A stretch of 64,000 bases of DNA, from the NCBI GenBank assembly GCA_000934385.1, contig KN880487.1, forward strand, positions 1-64,000, in the 5' to 3' direction. Position numbers and translations under genes: made by a program. The notes below the pieces were generated by a model. That model worked only from the letters and a program-made list of their open reading frames with translations. It searched no databases and was not told the origin of the DNA. Shown piece by piece: positions 1 through 14,064 of this stretch. The first letter of the stretch is position 1, and every line of letters starts with the position of its first letter. Source of the DNA: Cylindrobasidium torrendii FP15055 ss-10. Its lineage: Eukaryota > Basidiomycota > Agaricomycetes > Agaricales > Physalacriaceae.

Positions 1-1118
1 CCTTACCGCCGGCCCATGGCCACTCGAAGAGGGTAGTATAAGATAGAAAAAGTAGTAGACGAACCTTTGAAAATGAGATGCACGAATGAGGACAGACAAT
101 GATGTTCGCTGGCAGAACTGGACGACGCGCTGTGTTTGGCGAACGGCATGCTTGGCAACAAACAAACAAGGTCCCGAGTACATACCACGTGAAAGCCACG
201 TTGATTTCGTCCATATATGGTCACAAAAAAATAAGAGATGGTGTCGTGCAAGCAGCCTAGAAACAATTAACGTTCCTACGTCACGGTTTGTTAATTTCGT
301 AATCCGAGGTTCAAGTAGGCGGTAGATGTGGTGGATGTGGTAGTAAAGACTGCTTGTGTACGTAATGTTTTTGTTCAACCAAAAAGAGACCTCCGCCGTC
401 GCGAGGTAGCATCTGATGGACTGTCTGATGCAGATGGCCCATGAGGATGCATTGCTATATTGGCCAAATATTGGCAGCTGAAGACGGAGACCAAGCGCGT
501 TTGCTCATACACATTCATGTCACCTACAGCAAGGGAACATATCACGACGCAGCGCCGGTACACATACCTCAACTCATAGTATGAGCTTTTACCCATTCCC
601 ATCTCACTTGTTTGGTCTGAATCACCTCCGGTACCAACTGTACAAGTTTCCCCATACTGTACTCAGAGGTCGAGTGAAAGGGACAGGATATTGTCCAGAA
701 AACGAACAAGGCCTCAGCTCAATGTACAATTTAGCGGCCAGTTCGTCCCAAATCCTTGTAGGCGCATACATCCCAGTTCACACTAAGTGACAAGGTCAGC
801 AGTGCTTATTGTGAGCCTCAGCCAATCCTGGGAGAGAATTGGAGCTCGTGATAAGATTGTCTAGCAAAGCGCTATTATTGTGGCGAACTCTGGGCACATT
901 CAGTGAGGAGTCATGGTGGGCAAAGGGCGCAGCGCGTAGCGTAAATCAGAACCGATTCATTCCACAAAAAACACCACTCGGGGCGCATATAGTCCAATAT
1001 GTAATCGGCCGTGCTGGCGCACACGCGTTTGTTCACGGTGCGCAGGGTCAGATGTACTTGGGTGGGCATAGCAATATACAGGATCGCGGCTGGTGAGAGC
1101 AGCGCGTGGCCGACGCAT

Positions 1119-1659
1119 TCACTGCTCTGGAGCGAGGAAGGGGTTCTCGATTTCTTCCGAGCCGTCTACAGGACTGAGCAGCGTGATGGTAGGGCCACGG
1201 AGAACAACAAGTCCAAGCGCCCTTGTGCGAGGCTCGGGGTCTGCAAAGGATACGGCGCGTGAGATAAGAGATCTGGACGCCCTAGGCAGCGACACGCACG
1301 GCTGATGTCCTCTTCTACATCGTCCAGGACAAGATTGAGTAGTTGATCATAGCCCTTGAGGGTGCCGGTCACTGAGGGACATTAATATCAATCGTCAATG
1401 AGCGCGGCGGGATCATCGCGGAAACACACCTTCTCGCCCGCCAGTGAATTTGACACGAATCCGTTCATTGGAATATTTAGACAAATCAAGGATTGCCTCG
1501 CGACGTGGTTTGTCTATGCTTGGAGCTGAAGAAACTGGCGTGCCGCGTCCGCCGCGCGTGCTGGCGCCGCCGCCTCCTCGGGCTCGTGGTGCTCCGCGAC
1601 CCTGGGAGGCATCAGATTATTGAAACGAAACCGAGAACAGGGCGTACTCGGTCAGCCAT
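1119..1659 (-). CDS. LSM7: U6 snRNA-associated Sm-like protein LSm7
   Basis: LSm7 is one subunit of the heptameric LSm rings: LSm1-7 in cytoplasmic mRNA decay and LSm2-8 on U6 snRNA. The gene has four exons, each too short to stand out as an open frame: 1659-1648 (only ATG plus three codons), 1601-1430, 1371-1300 and 1240-1119. Together they encode 125 aa. An Arg/Gly-rich N-terminal tail (about residues 5-25) precedes ILDLSKY and the Sm1 motif (RVKFTGGRE then VTGTLKGYDQLLNLVLDD); the Sm2-like strand is GLVVLRGPTITLL, followed by SPVDGSEEIENPF, which is characteristic of LSm7. Introns are 46, 58 and 59 nt with GT-AG ends. The start codon lies 125 bp from the divergent KAP95 start. The tiny first exon is the least certain part, but it joins in frame through canonical splice sites. 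Confidence 0.9.
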
Positions 1660-1784
1660 AATTTTCCTTTGTGAAGGAAAGAACAAAGGCCGAAATCAAA
1701 GAAAAAAGTCACGTTGCCCATCGCCACCATCGTTCTCTCCCTCTTTCGACCATCATCACTTCGTAAATTTCCGCATTTCGCGCC
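1660..1784. promoter_or_regulatory. Bidirectional promoter between LSM7 and KAP95
   Basis: Only 125 bp separate the two start codons of these head-to-head genes, so both 5' UTRs and core promoters must lie here or overlap the genes. The KAP95 side is pyrimidine-rich (about 1720-1760). I see no TATA box, as is common for housekeeping genes. Confidence 0.6.
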
Positions 1785-4756
1785 ATGAACGCCCAGGATC
1801 TTCTTGCGAATACGCTCTCGGCTGGTAAATCACCCTACTGCGCGTCATGCTCCCCTTCTGAGCTCAACTTCTAGACGCAAGTACGCGTCAAAATGCGACC
1901 CAGCAGCTCGAGAATGCGTCGCGAGAAAACTATGTGCGTCTTCACCAGTGATGGCAGTCCACCTCGCGCTAATGTCCCCTCCCCGCCATTCGTAGCCACA
2001 ATATATGGGCATGCTCTCCCAGGTTCTCCTCCAGGAGGCGGCTCCGCTGCACGTGCGTAACGCTGCCGGCCTCGCTCTCAAGAACGCTCTATCAGCCAAG
2101 GTGCGTGTATTCCGCCGGCTTAAGCAACGAAATCTCAATGAATCGGCATATCACAGGACGCGGCGCGACAAGAAGAGTATTCCCAGCGCTGGCTATCACT
2201 CGCCGAGGAGGCCAAGGCCCAGATCAGGGCGGATGCGCTTATGGCGCTTCACTCGCCGAACCTCAAAGCAGGCCAATTTGCTTCCCAGGTTGTAGCTGCG
2301 ATCGCCGCCGTTGAGCTACCAAACGACCAATGGGCCGACCTTATCTCCATCCTCCTCCAATTTGTCAATGAGGATTCAAACACCAACCTCAAAATTGCGA
2401 CCCTACAGACCATCGGTTTCATCTGCGAAACAATAGTGCGCTTGTCGTATTTGCTTTGTTGTGCCACATTTCTTATTAGTCCACCTAGAAACCCGAGATC
2501 CTCAGAACGCGCGCCAATGATATTCTCACCGCGGTCATTCACGGCGCGCGCAAAGAGGAGCCATCCCCCGACGTTCAGCTCGCTGCCATTCATGCCCTGT
2601 ACAACTCGCTCGAATTCGTCCGCGACAACTTTGACCGGGAGGGCGAGCGCAACTACATCATGCAGGTTGTATGCGAGGCCACTCAGTCTGCCGCCGTTGC
2701 CGTCCAAGTTGGTGCATTCGAGGTCCTCGTCCGGATCATGAGCTTGTATTATGAGAAGATGAGCATCTACATGGAGCAGGCACTGTTTGGCCTTACCGTC
2801 GTTGGCATGAAGAACGCGGACGAACGCGTCGCTCTTCAAGCCGTTGAGTTCTGGTCTACCGTCTGCGAGGAAGAGGTCGAGCTGGCTCTGGAAGCCCAGG
2901 ACGCCGTAGATTTTGGCGAAATTCCCGAACGCGAGTCACGACACTTCGCGAAGATTGCACTGCCAGAAATCATGCCTGTCCTACTTGGCCTTTTGACAAA
3001 GCAAGAGGAGGATGCGGATGAGGACGAGTGGAATGTTTCCATGGCCGCCGGCACCTGCCTTAGCCTTCTTTCGACTGCGGTCGCCGACGCAATTGTGCCA
3101 TATGTCCTACCCTTCATCGAGGCCAACATTCAGAACGATGACTGGCACCGCCGTGAGGCCGCCGTCATGGCTTTCGGCTCCGTTCTCGAAGGACCTGAAC
3201 CTGGCGTTCTCATGCCTCTTGCCGAGCAAGCTCTCCCCACTCTCATCAACATGATGGGAGATAGCAACCCCCACGTCAAGGACAGTACGGCTTGGACTCT
3301 TGGCCGCATCTGCGAACTTCTCATCCAGGTCATCAAACCCGATTCTCTTCACCCTCTAGTCTCCGCCCTTGTGTCTGGCCTCACTGATAGCCCACGAATT
3401 ATCACCAACTGCGCTTGGGCTCTCATGAATCTCGCGGACCAGCTATCGGCGCTGTTCCTTGAAGAGAATGAGAATCCGCAGAGTGGACCTCTCAGTCCTT
3501 ACTTCGAGGGTGTTGTCCAGGCGTTGTTGCGCGTCACCGAGGGGTCTTCGAACGAAAGCAACTGCAGGACTGCCGCTTATGAAGCTATGACCGCCTACCT
3601 CACAAATGGTACTCCGGACGTCATTCCAGTCATCCAAAATACCATCATCACGGTCCTTCAACGCATGGAGCAGCTGTTGGCTATGCATAACCAAATTGTT
3701 GGTGTTGACGATGCGAACAACTGGAACGAACTCCAGAGCAACATCTGCTCCATCATTATCGTATGTCTTCTCGGCTGTGTCTACCTATCATACCACTGAC
3801 CGTTCATCTCAGTGCGTCGTCCGCAAGCTTGGTGCTGGGATCCAACCGTTGGCCGATCGTATCATGACCCTCATTCTCCAGCTTATCCAGGCTGCCGGTA
3901 AGACTTCGACGATTCTCGAGGATGCGTTCCTTGTTGTCGGTGCTCTTTCTGCTGCTCTCGAGTCGGCCTTTGCGCCCTACATTAGCGCGTTCTTACCCTT
4001 CCTCCACCCCGCTTTGAAGGCGCACGAAGACACTCAACTATGCACTGTGGCCGTCGGTATAATCGGCGACATCACTCGTGCACTGGGCGAGCAGAGCACG
4101 TTGTATGCGGAGTCTTTCATGACTGTTTTGCTCGAGAATTTGTCGAGCAACATCCTCAACAGAAATGTCAAGATCACGATTCTGGCATGCTTTGGCGATA
4201 TCGCTCTGGCTATTGGTCCTGCGTTCGAACCATTCTTGGAAACCACCATGACGGTTCTGCAGCAGGCGGGATCGGTGGAGTTCAACCCGGTTGATTATGA
4301 GATGGCTGAGTATGTCGCATCGTTGCGCGAGGGTATCCTGGAGGCATATACTGGTGTTGTAACTGGCTTCAAGAACACACCAAAGGGTGAGTCTTGTCTT
4401 ACTTTTGGTCGAATGCTACTGATGATATCCTAGCGCCCGCTCTGCTCCCTTACGCGGAGGCAATTCTGCACCTTGTGTTCACATGTCTGGAGACCCAAGA
4501 TGATGAGCTCTCTGACTCAACGCAGCGCCTGTGTTACGGATTGATGGGTGACTTGGCCGACTGCTTCCCCCGTGGCGAGCTCAAGCCAGCACTTCTGCAA
4601 CAGTGGGTCGCGAATGTATTGCGCCCCCGAGGACGTATGAGCTCGGAGACGAAGAAGACCATGCGTTGGGCGAGGGAGGTATGTATTCTTGGTTTGCTCG
4701 TTCTTGCCCAGCTGCTGATAACAGCCTTCCAGATGGTCAAAATTGCGACTCAATGA
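1785..4756 (+). CDS. KAP95: Importin beta-1 subunit (karyopherin Kap95)
   Basis: This is the nuclear import receptor that binds importin alpha with NLS cargo, passes nucleoporin FG repeats and releases cargo on RanGTP. Exons: 1785-1824, 1875-1933, 1996-2100, 2157-2435, 2489-3760, 3813-4386, 4434-4678 and 4733-4756. They encode 865 aa, the usual length for importin beta. It is all-helical HEAT-repeat sequence throughout. Diagnostic stretches include the N-terminal LHVRNAAGLALKNALSA, the acidic loop QEEDADEDEWNVSMAAGTCL, the HEAT segment NDDWHRREAAVMAFGSVLEG and DSTAWTLGRICEL. The chosen ATG gives MNAQDLL, a normal start for the family. The last exon is eight codons. Its 3' flank carries one copy of a repeat that recurs behind the next gene. 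Confidence 0.96.
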
Positions 4757-5669
4757 TTGCCTGGACCGTTTCAACCCCCATCTAATACATTTCTCTTTTA
4801 TTTTCTTTCCTCCATGCATCCGTACCACGCGCCCTGCCTCTCAAGGAGGCTAGTTTCATTATACAAGCATGCTGATAGCTTATGTTAACCCCACCATCAT
4901 CTCTCGCGTACACATTTCATAGAGGGCGCTTCATCTTTTGTTTCATGGTTCATGAATCTCCTCACTCACCCCTCCAACCCGTTCTGTACTCCTTCACATT
5001 GACGTTACCGATTGTCGCTTCCCACCGTGTTGATTCTATCCCAAAGCTGTATCCCATCTCCTTCCCCCCACTTGTTGCTGAACTTCCCCCAGTCCGTTGT
5101 CTTCCTTTTTTTGTTTGCAATCCAACTTCTTCTTTTTCTTCTGCTTAGATCCTTCGGAGTTTTCATTTCTTGCTACTGTGCTTTGACCGTATCTTTTTTT
5201 GCGCAATTTCGCATGCTCAGTTGGTTTTGTGATGAGCGCCATTCATTGTTCGTCGTTTACTGCGCCTGATTTGTTGCGCTTTTGTTTCTGCCCCCCGTGT
5301 TTGTTTCTACTGTATCCAATAGTTCTCGTAGCATCGTTCATACCTGACCTAGTCGATGAGCACTTGTTATCCCACTTGCATCAAGCAGCTCCTGGCGGGA
5401 TGCGAAGAGTTTGGAGCGTCTGACTCCCGTGTTCTAACAGTCATAGATGAGTCGCAAAGTTCGAAGGCTTTCAAAGTGTAGCGCTGGCATCGCAGGCTTA
5501 CTGAGTGAGTTTCTCACGATTCCTTCTGCTTTCCCATGTTGTAGCGAAGCGTGACTTGTGGGACCAGAGTCGATGAGTATCGGCACGACGGCGCCTCATA
5601 AGTATTCAAGCCAATGCCGGCAGCATTCGGCAGCCACCGGACTGCCTTTTGCTTTCGACCATCATCGCT
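4757..5669. other. Intergenic stretch between KAP95 and the first MYND gene
   Basis: It holds the KAP95 3' flank, repeat copy A, and about 300 bp (5368-5669) upstream of the MYND gene in which I see no gene. The last part is presumably the MYND promoter; no TATA box was recognised. Confidence 0.6.
4892..5367 (+). repeat. Direct repeat copy A (about 476 bp) downstream of KAP95
   Basis: This block begins about 135 bp after the KAP95 stop and matches 7791-8263 in the same orientation, with roughly nine in ten bases identical by eye and a few short indels. It contains T-rich pyrimidine tracts and no convincing coding frame. Terminal inverted repeats or target-site duplications are not obvious, so it looks like a duplicated 3' flank rather than a classical transposon. 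The flanking bases back towards each stop codon also show faint similarity. Confidence 0.85.
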
Positions 5670-5772
5670 ATGTCAATGAATGATATCTATCATCAACTAA
5701 ACCATCTCAAAGTCCGTCGGTGGTGTTCACATGAACGACACTCACTGACCTTCACCCTTCCAGGCCCCTGCA

Positions 5773-7665
5773 ATGCAGGGCTCCGTCAAGGCGCTCCAAA
5801 ACCTTGAGCAACTTGCGCGGCACCCAGGAATCCCGTTTTCGGAAGGATGGCCAATCGTGCTGCGTCTTTTAGAACCGTACGTCGAAGGGCAGCCCACTCA
5901 TACAAAGGTTGGAACCAGGCAAATACTGGCCTCCCTATCGCTACTTTCCGCACTGCTCGACCAGGCGCCGCTACCGATGGGCACTCTGAGCCAACTCTGG
6001 GATGTGACGCACTCCTCTTGCCGTGTCCTTGCCCAAAATATGAAGTTGCTCGAATCAAGCCCCTCAATCCCGGAGGAACGCGTCATGGAAGTGAACGAAG
6101 CAATTTATCGCATCGAACAGGTTCTCTATGCCGCTGCCCAGCGGGCCATTCCAGGAGCACCATGGGACAGGGTACCTGTCATAGACCTTGCGTCCCGGCT
6201 TTGGAGACGCTGCATGAATCTACCAGACATGTATCAACCATATCGACTTGGCGTAGTCATCGGCAAGCTCCTTGAATATTCCGATGGCCAAGAATCCATC
6301 GCGGTCGCCAGCCATTGTGCTTTCCCCGAGGGCTCTTACGATGAATCCGCCATCGCCATCTCCGAGACTGCTACCATGATAACGACTGCTTCAGGCAGTA
6401 CAGCACTGTGGTCAGATTTACACGGCTTCAGCATTTGCGTTGCCGCATTGTTCAGCAATCTACAAGACGAAAATCTCATTCTCACTGTCGAGGGCCAAGT
6501 CTTGCCTGCATTAGTCATGGTTTTGCGCTTTCTGGGTTCCAGGCGTGCCCAGCGCATCTCGGATGTCCCTCATTTTGGCCACAGGGCGCTCGACAATCTG
6601 CTCACTACCACGCGGATTGCGCTACAGAACAATGGAGCCCCGTGCGTTTGGCAAGAGGCATTGGATCAAGACTTTCTCCTTACTGTTGTCAAGCTTGTGG
6701 TCCAGTTGGACAGCCTACTATCGAAACGCTACGATGCCTTCTCGCTGAGGGCTCTCCGAGATACGCTCACAGAGATTGTTTGCTCTCTGGAGTTGTTGCT
6801 TGTATGGCCCAATATACGCAAACTGGTTGCTTCGCAGGTTAGAGCGGTTCAGATGACAGAGTTGGAAGGACGCTTCAGCGGAGACGCCGCCGCTCAGTTT
6901 TCATCAGCATGGTCAAACATAAAGGCAACCTTGGTGAGACTTGATGATGCAGACAGCGAGATGATTCCCTGGCGTTGTGCCAATATCGTGAATGCATGTA
7001 TTTCTCTGCTACATGCACAGCCTGGCTCATTGTTGGTCAGTGTTCCGCCCGGGATACGCAAGACAATGTGCGACTGAAGATATGTACTGGTTGCGGGCAA
7101 GTAGCTTACTGCTCTATATCTTGCCAACGCGCGGACTGGCGCGCGCGGCACTCTCGGATGTGCGACCGTGCCTCACGTATGTCGGTGCGTCTGAAGATGG
7201 ACTTTTCTGACCAGTAGTGGCATTACAGTGACGCGACCTGATGCCGGTATCCTTTCGTCGTGGATTGCGCAATCCGACAAAGCGTACCTCCACCTCAGGG
7301 CTGCAACAGACGCTTTGCGCGTACGACAATCAGAAATTGACAACCTCTTCGAGGCATTTGTAGGCGAACGTGGGGGTGGAAGAAGTCGAGGACCCATATT
7401 GCTCATGGACTATACAAGATACGTTCAGTCCAACAGGCCTATGTTGGCCGTCGCGACATTGCTAGAATGTGTGAAGCTTATAGACGCCATGCCACGCAGA
7501 CAGCTAGGGCAGGTCACCACCATCACTCTACCCAAGGATAGACTGGAGAGGTGGGTGATAATTTGCGGTCCTGCCGGAAGGTCTACGTTCACGGAGGTCT
7601 TATCTTTTGAATACTTCGAGTATATTCTCGACTTTCGGACGAGAACATTGGATGGCGTACCATGA
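5773..7665 (+). CDS. MYND-type zinc finger protein, copy 1
   Basis: A fungal MYND-finger protein of unknown function; MYND fingers generally mediate protein-protein contact. Exons 5773-6987, 7041-7176 and 7229-7665 give 595 aa. Residues about 1-400 are helical, HEAT/ARM-like sequence. The MYND cluster at about 404-450 contains CANIC, then KICTGCGQVAYCSISCQRADW and HSRMC, followed by a C-terminal domain of about 145 residues. The intron after CANI is needed to join the helical part to the finger and occupies the same place in copy 2 (8809-10765); the middle exon is exactly 136 nt in both genes. A possible upstream exon (5670-5711, spliced to 5764) would add 17 residues and matches the start of copy 2 better. 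The gene lies between direct repeats A and B. Confidence 0.82.
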
Positions 7666-8808
7666 AGTGGAAAACGTAGAATGAATTGATTTTGTGACTC
7701 CCGCATTGCCTCTGACCGTATCACCAGAATTACAAGAGGCTGATTTCTCTCGAAGAGGTGGATTAATTGATACTTAGACTAATAGCGTGCACCATCATCG
7801 GCATCTCTCGCTCAGAGGGCGCGTCATCTTTTGTTTTGTGGTTCATGAACCTCCTCACTCACCCATCCAACCCGTTCTGTACTCCTTCACACCGACGTTA
7901 CCGATTGTCGCTTCCCACCGTGTTGATTCTATCCCAAAGCTGTATCCCATCTCCTTCCCCCACGTGTTGCTGAACTTCCCCCCGATCCGTTGTCTTCTTT
8001 TTTGTGTTTGCAATCCAACTTCTTCTTTTTCTTCTGCTTAGATCCTTCGAGGTTTTCATTTCTTGCTACTGTGCTTTGACCGTATCTTTTTTTGCGCAAT
8101 TTCGCACGCTCAGTTGGTTTTGTGATGAGCGCCATTCATTGTTCGTCGTTTACTGCGCCCGTTTTTTTTTTGCGCTTTTGCTTCTGTGTCCTGCATTTGT
8201 TTTTACTGTATCCGATAGTTTCCATAGCATTGTTCATACGTGGCCAGGTCGATGAGCACTTGTATTCATACCCCCATGGAACAACAGAGACTGACAATTA
8301 CCCATGAGCTGCAAAAGGTTCAAGGCTCTCAAATTGGAGTCTCGAGAGTGCGAATTTGTGGATTGGGTATTTCTGATGTTTCCTATCATACAACCTCAGC
8401 TTCAGTTCTAATACTGCCCGCATGATAAAGTTTGAGCGGCACTCTGGCCATTTTGGCAAGGTTTCAGTAGAGTACTCCGCTCATAGCTCATAGCTCTGCG
8501 CTTCCTGCGTTTCCAGCGCGTCCATCATATCACAAAATGTCGGTGCACTTCGAATATTAGCGTATGATGAAGAGTCGGGATTACAGAGACTAAAGCAGGT
8601 CATGCAAATACATAGCCACGGCACTTGAACTTTGAAGCCTTCAACCAAGTTGTGATGAAAGCGAGAAATAAAGGGAACTGGGCCGGACAGTCCTACGGCG
8701 CCGAGGGGGAGTGCTCAGCGTTTGTCGATGCCCGAACAACGACCAGGGGTTCGGAGGAAGAAAAGGTACGATAGTGTCGCATAATAACGCTGGAACCTAC
8801 GCATGCAT
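7666..8808. other. Convergent intergenic stretch between the two MYND genes
   Basis: It holds repeat copy B and then about 545 bp (8264-8808) in which I see no gene or RNA. Both neighbours are transcribed towards this region, so it should contain both 3' ends. Confidence 0.6.
7791..8263 (+). repeat. Direct repeat copy B (about 473 bp) downstream of MYND copy 1
   Basis: Same orientation as copy A (4892-5367) and nearly the same distance (about 125 bp) behind a stop codon. Differences are scattered substitutions plus short indels, for example in the T-tract near 8161-8175. Together the two copies bracket MYND copy 1, leaving about 2.4 kb between them. Confidence 0.85.
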
Positions 8809-10765
8809 CTAGAGTGCAGCCATAAGACCCTCAGCGTCACCGAAGAATCGTTCGACGGTATCAGTAAGGATCGTGATGCGCGTTGTCTCTATACACGACG
8901 AAAAGCAGTCTCCCATCGGTCCCAAGACCGTCACCATCCCCTCCGCACTTGGGACATAACTAGTCGGCGACGATGTGCGATCCGCCCTTTTTGGAATAAT
9001 AGCAAGGAAACCTTCTTCGAGCGTTGTGACGCTCATGCCCACTTCACGCGTTTGGACGAAGTCTCGATAGTCAAGCAAGAGTATGAATGCGGCCGAAGAG
9101 TCGGTTTGTTGGGCTTCGAAATGACGAACCAGGCTGTTGAACTTGTCCATCCGATCGTAAAGATCCATGGATGCCCGCAGCTGAAGATAAGCAACGTCCG
9201 TGGGTAATGACAACTCCTGGCCACCGCGTTCGTCCGGTTCGTCTGCAGTCGAACTCGGTGAGATTCTTGCCTTGACCTGCGTCCGAGAGGCACTCACAGT
9301 ATATTCGCAAATAGTTGGCGCAAATTGCCGAATGTCCATCTTCCCAGTCGTCTCTTTGACACACCACAGAGCAATAAGCAGCCAGGTAGCACCTTGTACA
9401 TCTCTGCATCTTCCGCACTCCCGTCGAAGGACACTAGAATGGGCCATCAATACTGTAGCACGTCGAGAGACGATGTCAGCCTACGGCTAGGTTATGGCAC
9501 GTCGTAAAATAGTAGCGTATCTCGGCATCTGCAGTATCGAGATCCACGATTGCTTGCTTGAAATCTTCCCATGCCGACCAGAAACCAGTCCCTGGATCCA
9601 GCCGTCGTTCGATCCCGCTTTTCTCTACCGCCATAATCTGCGCCGAGGATATCTTCCGAAGACTGGGCCACACCAAGAATTGCTTCACATAGTGAATCAG
9701 ATTGACCATCTCTGTACGGCACTCGAGCCATGACTCTATATCATGCCCGTGCGGTATTGTCTCGATTTGTATTTCGATGCTGATTAGTGCACACAGTAGA
9801 GACGACCCCAGCGACGCACGCAGTCCACGGGTGCCGCTGTGCTCGAGTGTATCTTTGATTTCGAGGAGCATCCATAGGACAACCCACCAGGAGAGTGGAT
9901 GGTTCTTGATTATCTTGGTACGCCTGGAAGAAACGGTACGCAACAGCCTTGTGAACGCTTCGGACATGAGAACCAAGACACTATCGGGCTCGTAAACGCC
10001 AGCTGCGTCTGGCCGATATAAGTGGAAAGTGACGTTGACCAGGGTCGTGAAGGTTTGAAGGTTCTCCTGCTCGCAAGCTAGTACGTTGTTGTTGAACGCG
10101 GTGGCGATCTGCAGCAATGCATGACGGCTTATCTTCTTGTCATAAGCGCAGACGATTAAAACGTCCTCATCGGTTATCTTGCGCCTTAGTTTGGCTTCGC
10201 CGAAAAACAAAGTGACAACGGCAATGAGTTTGTAAGGTTTGTAGAGATGAGAAGATCCCATAGTCCGAAGCAAAAGAGAGTATAATGGAGAGAGAAATCG
10301 CGACATACGTGGAGGACGCCACGCTGCGTAGTAATGGGCCATACCGGGGAACCTTGTGGCCTGGTCGAGGAGTTCTTCGAGATGAATGACCACCTCATTG
10401 ACAAACTCAGCATCCTCGTTGATCGTTTGTTCTTCGCCAAGGATGCCGGTCAGATGGGCCATGTATATGCTCCAGATCTCGATAGTCTTCCATAACACAG
10501 AGCCATCATGAGGTTGCAAGGTGGGTGTCTGAGTGGCCCTGTGCCGGTTGAGCAAAGTGGTAAGCAGGGATATGCAAGCCAGTATTTGGTTCGTCCGCGC
10601 TGGGTCCGGAGGGCCTTGGGGCACATTGTCGCTGTCCAGTACTTGAGATATTACAGGCCAGACACTGAATCGCGAAAACACCACTGGGTTCCGCCAAGCT
10701 ATTTGTTCGAATTCTTGCAGCGCAGCCACTGAACCATTCAGTGCGGATGACTGTGGGAATGCCAT
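8809..10765 (-). CDS. MYND-type zinc finger protein, copy 2
   Basis: Paralogue of the gene at 5773-7665, transcribed towards it. Exons 10765-9485, 9433-9298 and 9242-8809 give 616 aa. The N-terminal part (start MAFPQSSALNGSVAALQ) aligns with the start of copy 1, and the same helical region of about 425 residues follows. The MYND finger reads CHNLAC, then QRCTRCYLAAYCSVVCQRDDW and HSAIC. Intron lengths are 51 and 55 nt, placed as in copy 1, and the middle exon is again 136 nt. The reading frame extends upstream to 10789 but only through a GTG, so the ATG at 10765 is preferred. The C-terminal domain carries YLQLRASMDLYDRM, equivalent to YLHLRAATDAL of copy 1. Function unknown; the duplication is clear from sequence and structure. 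Confidence 0.82.
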
Positions 10766-10789
10766 GATGATGAGACTCAGAAACAACAC

Positions 10790-11611
10790 TCATCCCACCA
10801 TAAGTAGTACCTTCAATCTCTCCAACTGACTTTCCATGGTCTGGCGATGGTAGGAAGCAAAGAGTTTCCGCGATGATCGAGCTACTCAGGCAGCATCAAA
10901 TGATCAACTTGAAAGGAATGTACGTACTTTCCAGGCTGAAAGCTTGACAGACCGCTTTAGATGGACCGTTTCTTTGAGTCTCGCAATCTTGCGGTGCATA
11001 ATGCACGCTCGATGAGCTTGGCGAATAGCCCTATACTTCTGTGAGAAGGAGGATAAACATCATCCATTGTGAGTTACTAACCTTCCAGTGTGCCACGCAG
11101 ATTTTCAACACATACTGGGACGCCTCTGGATCTCTCTGGATAAATTGTCAGCGCATGCGGGCCTGAAAAGATGGAGGCTATGAGCCAATCCAGACTGCAG
11201 CACGACGAATGCGCGCAACTCTCAATCTTGGACAGTCCATTGTTAAGTACAAATTACATATGTAGCTAACTTAATTGCAAGTAAGTAATGCTCCCACTCC
11301 CAGCACTTGCCAAGGCACCTTATGACATGAGCTTTCGATACACCCAAGTCAATACACATAAGGATACAAAAAATGGGGTGACTTCGCGGCCCGTCAATAC
11401 AATTCAAGCCAGTGCGTCTAAGAGAAATCTAAAGCAAGAAAAGGCTGGGCGAGCAACAAGAGGCATACTAAGATACAGGTACAACAGGTATATAAACAAA
11501 CATTATATAGAGAGAAAGGATATCCTAGAAACACGTACATGACCGAACGAACAAAGCATGGGTCGAAACTCTAGAAGCACAGTATATCACCAATCAAACT
11601 ATTCCATCCAC
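10790..11611. other. Intergenic stretch between MYND copy 2 and SNF1
   Basis: This holds the upstream region of MYND copy 2. On the minus strand between about 11241 and 10813, short frames joined by canonical introns could encode a basic peptide of about 80-100 residues (see findings), but no family is recognised. The part next to SNF1 is A-rich and probably its 3' flank. Confidence 0.4.

Positions 11612-14064
<2,453 letters not shown>

Noticed and set aside
6961..7075. Apparent frameshift in MYND copy 1 before the zinc finger.
   Set aside because: A canonical 53-nt intron (6988-7040) restores the frame, and the paralogue has an intron at the same site.
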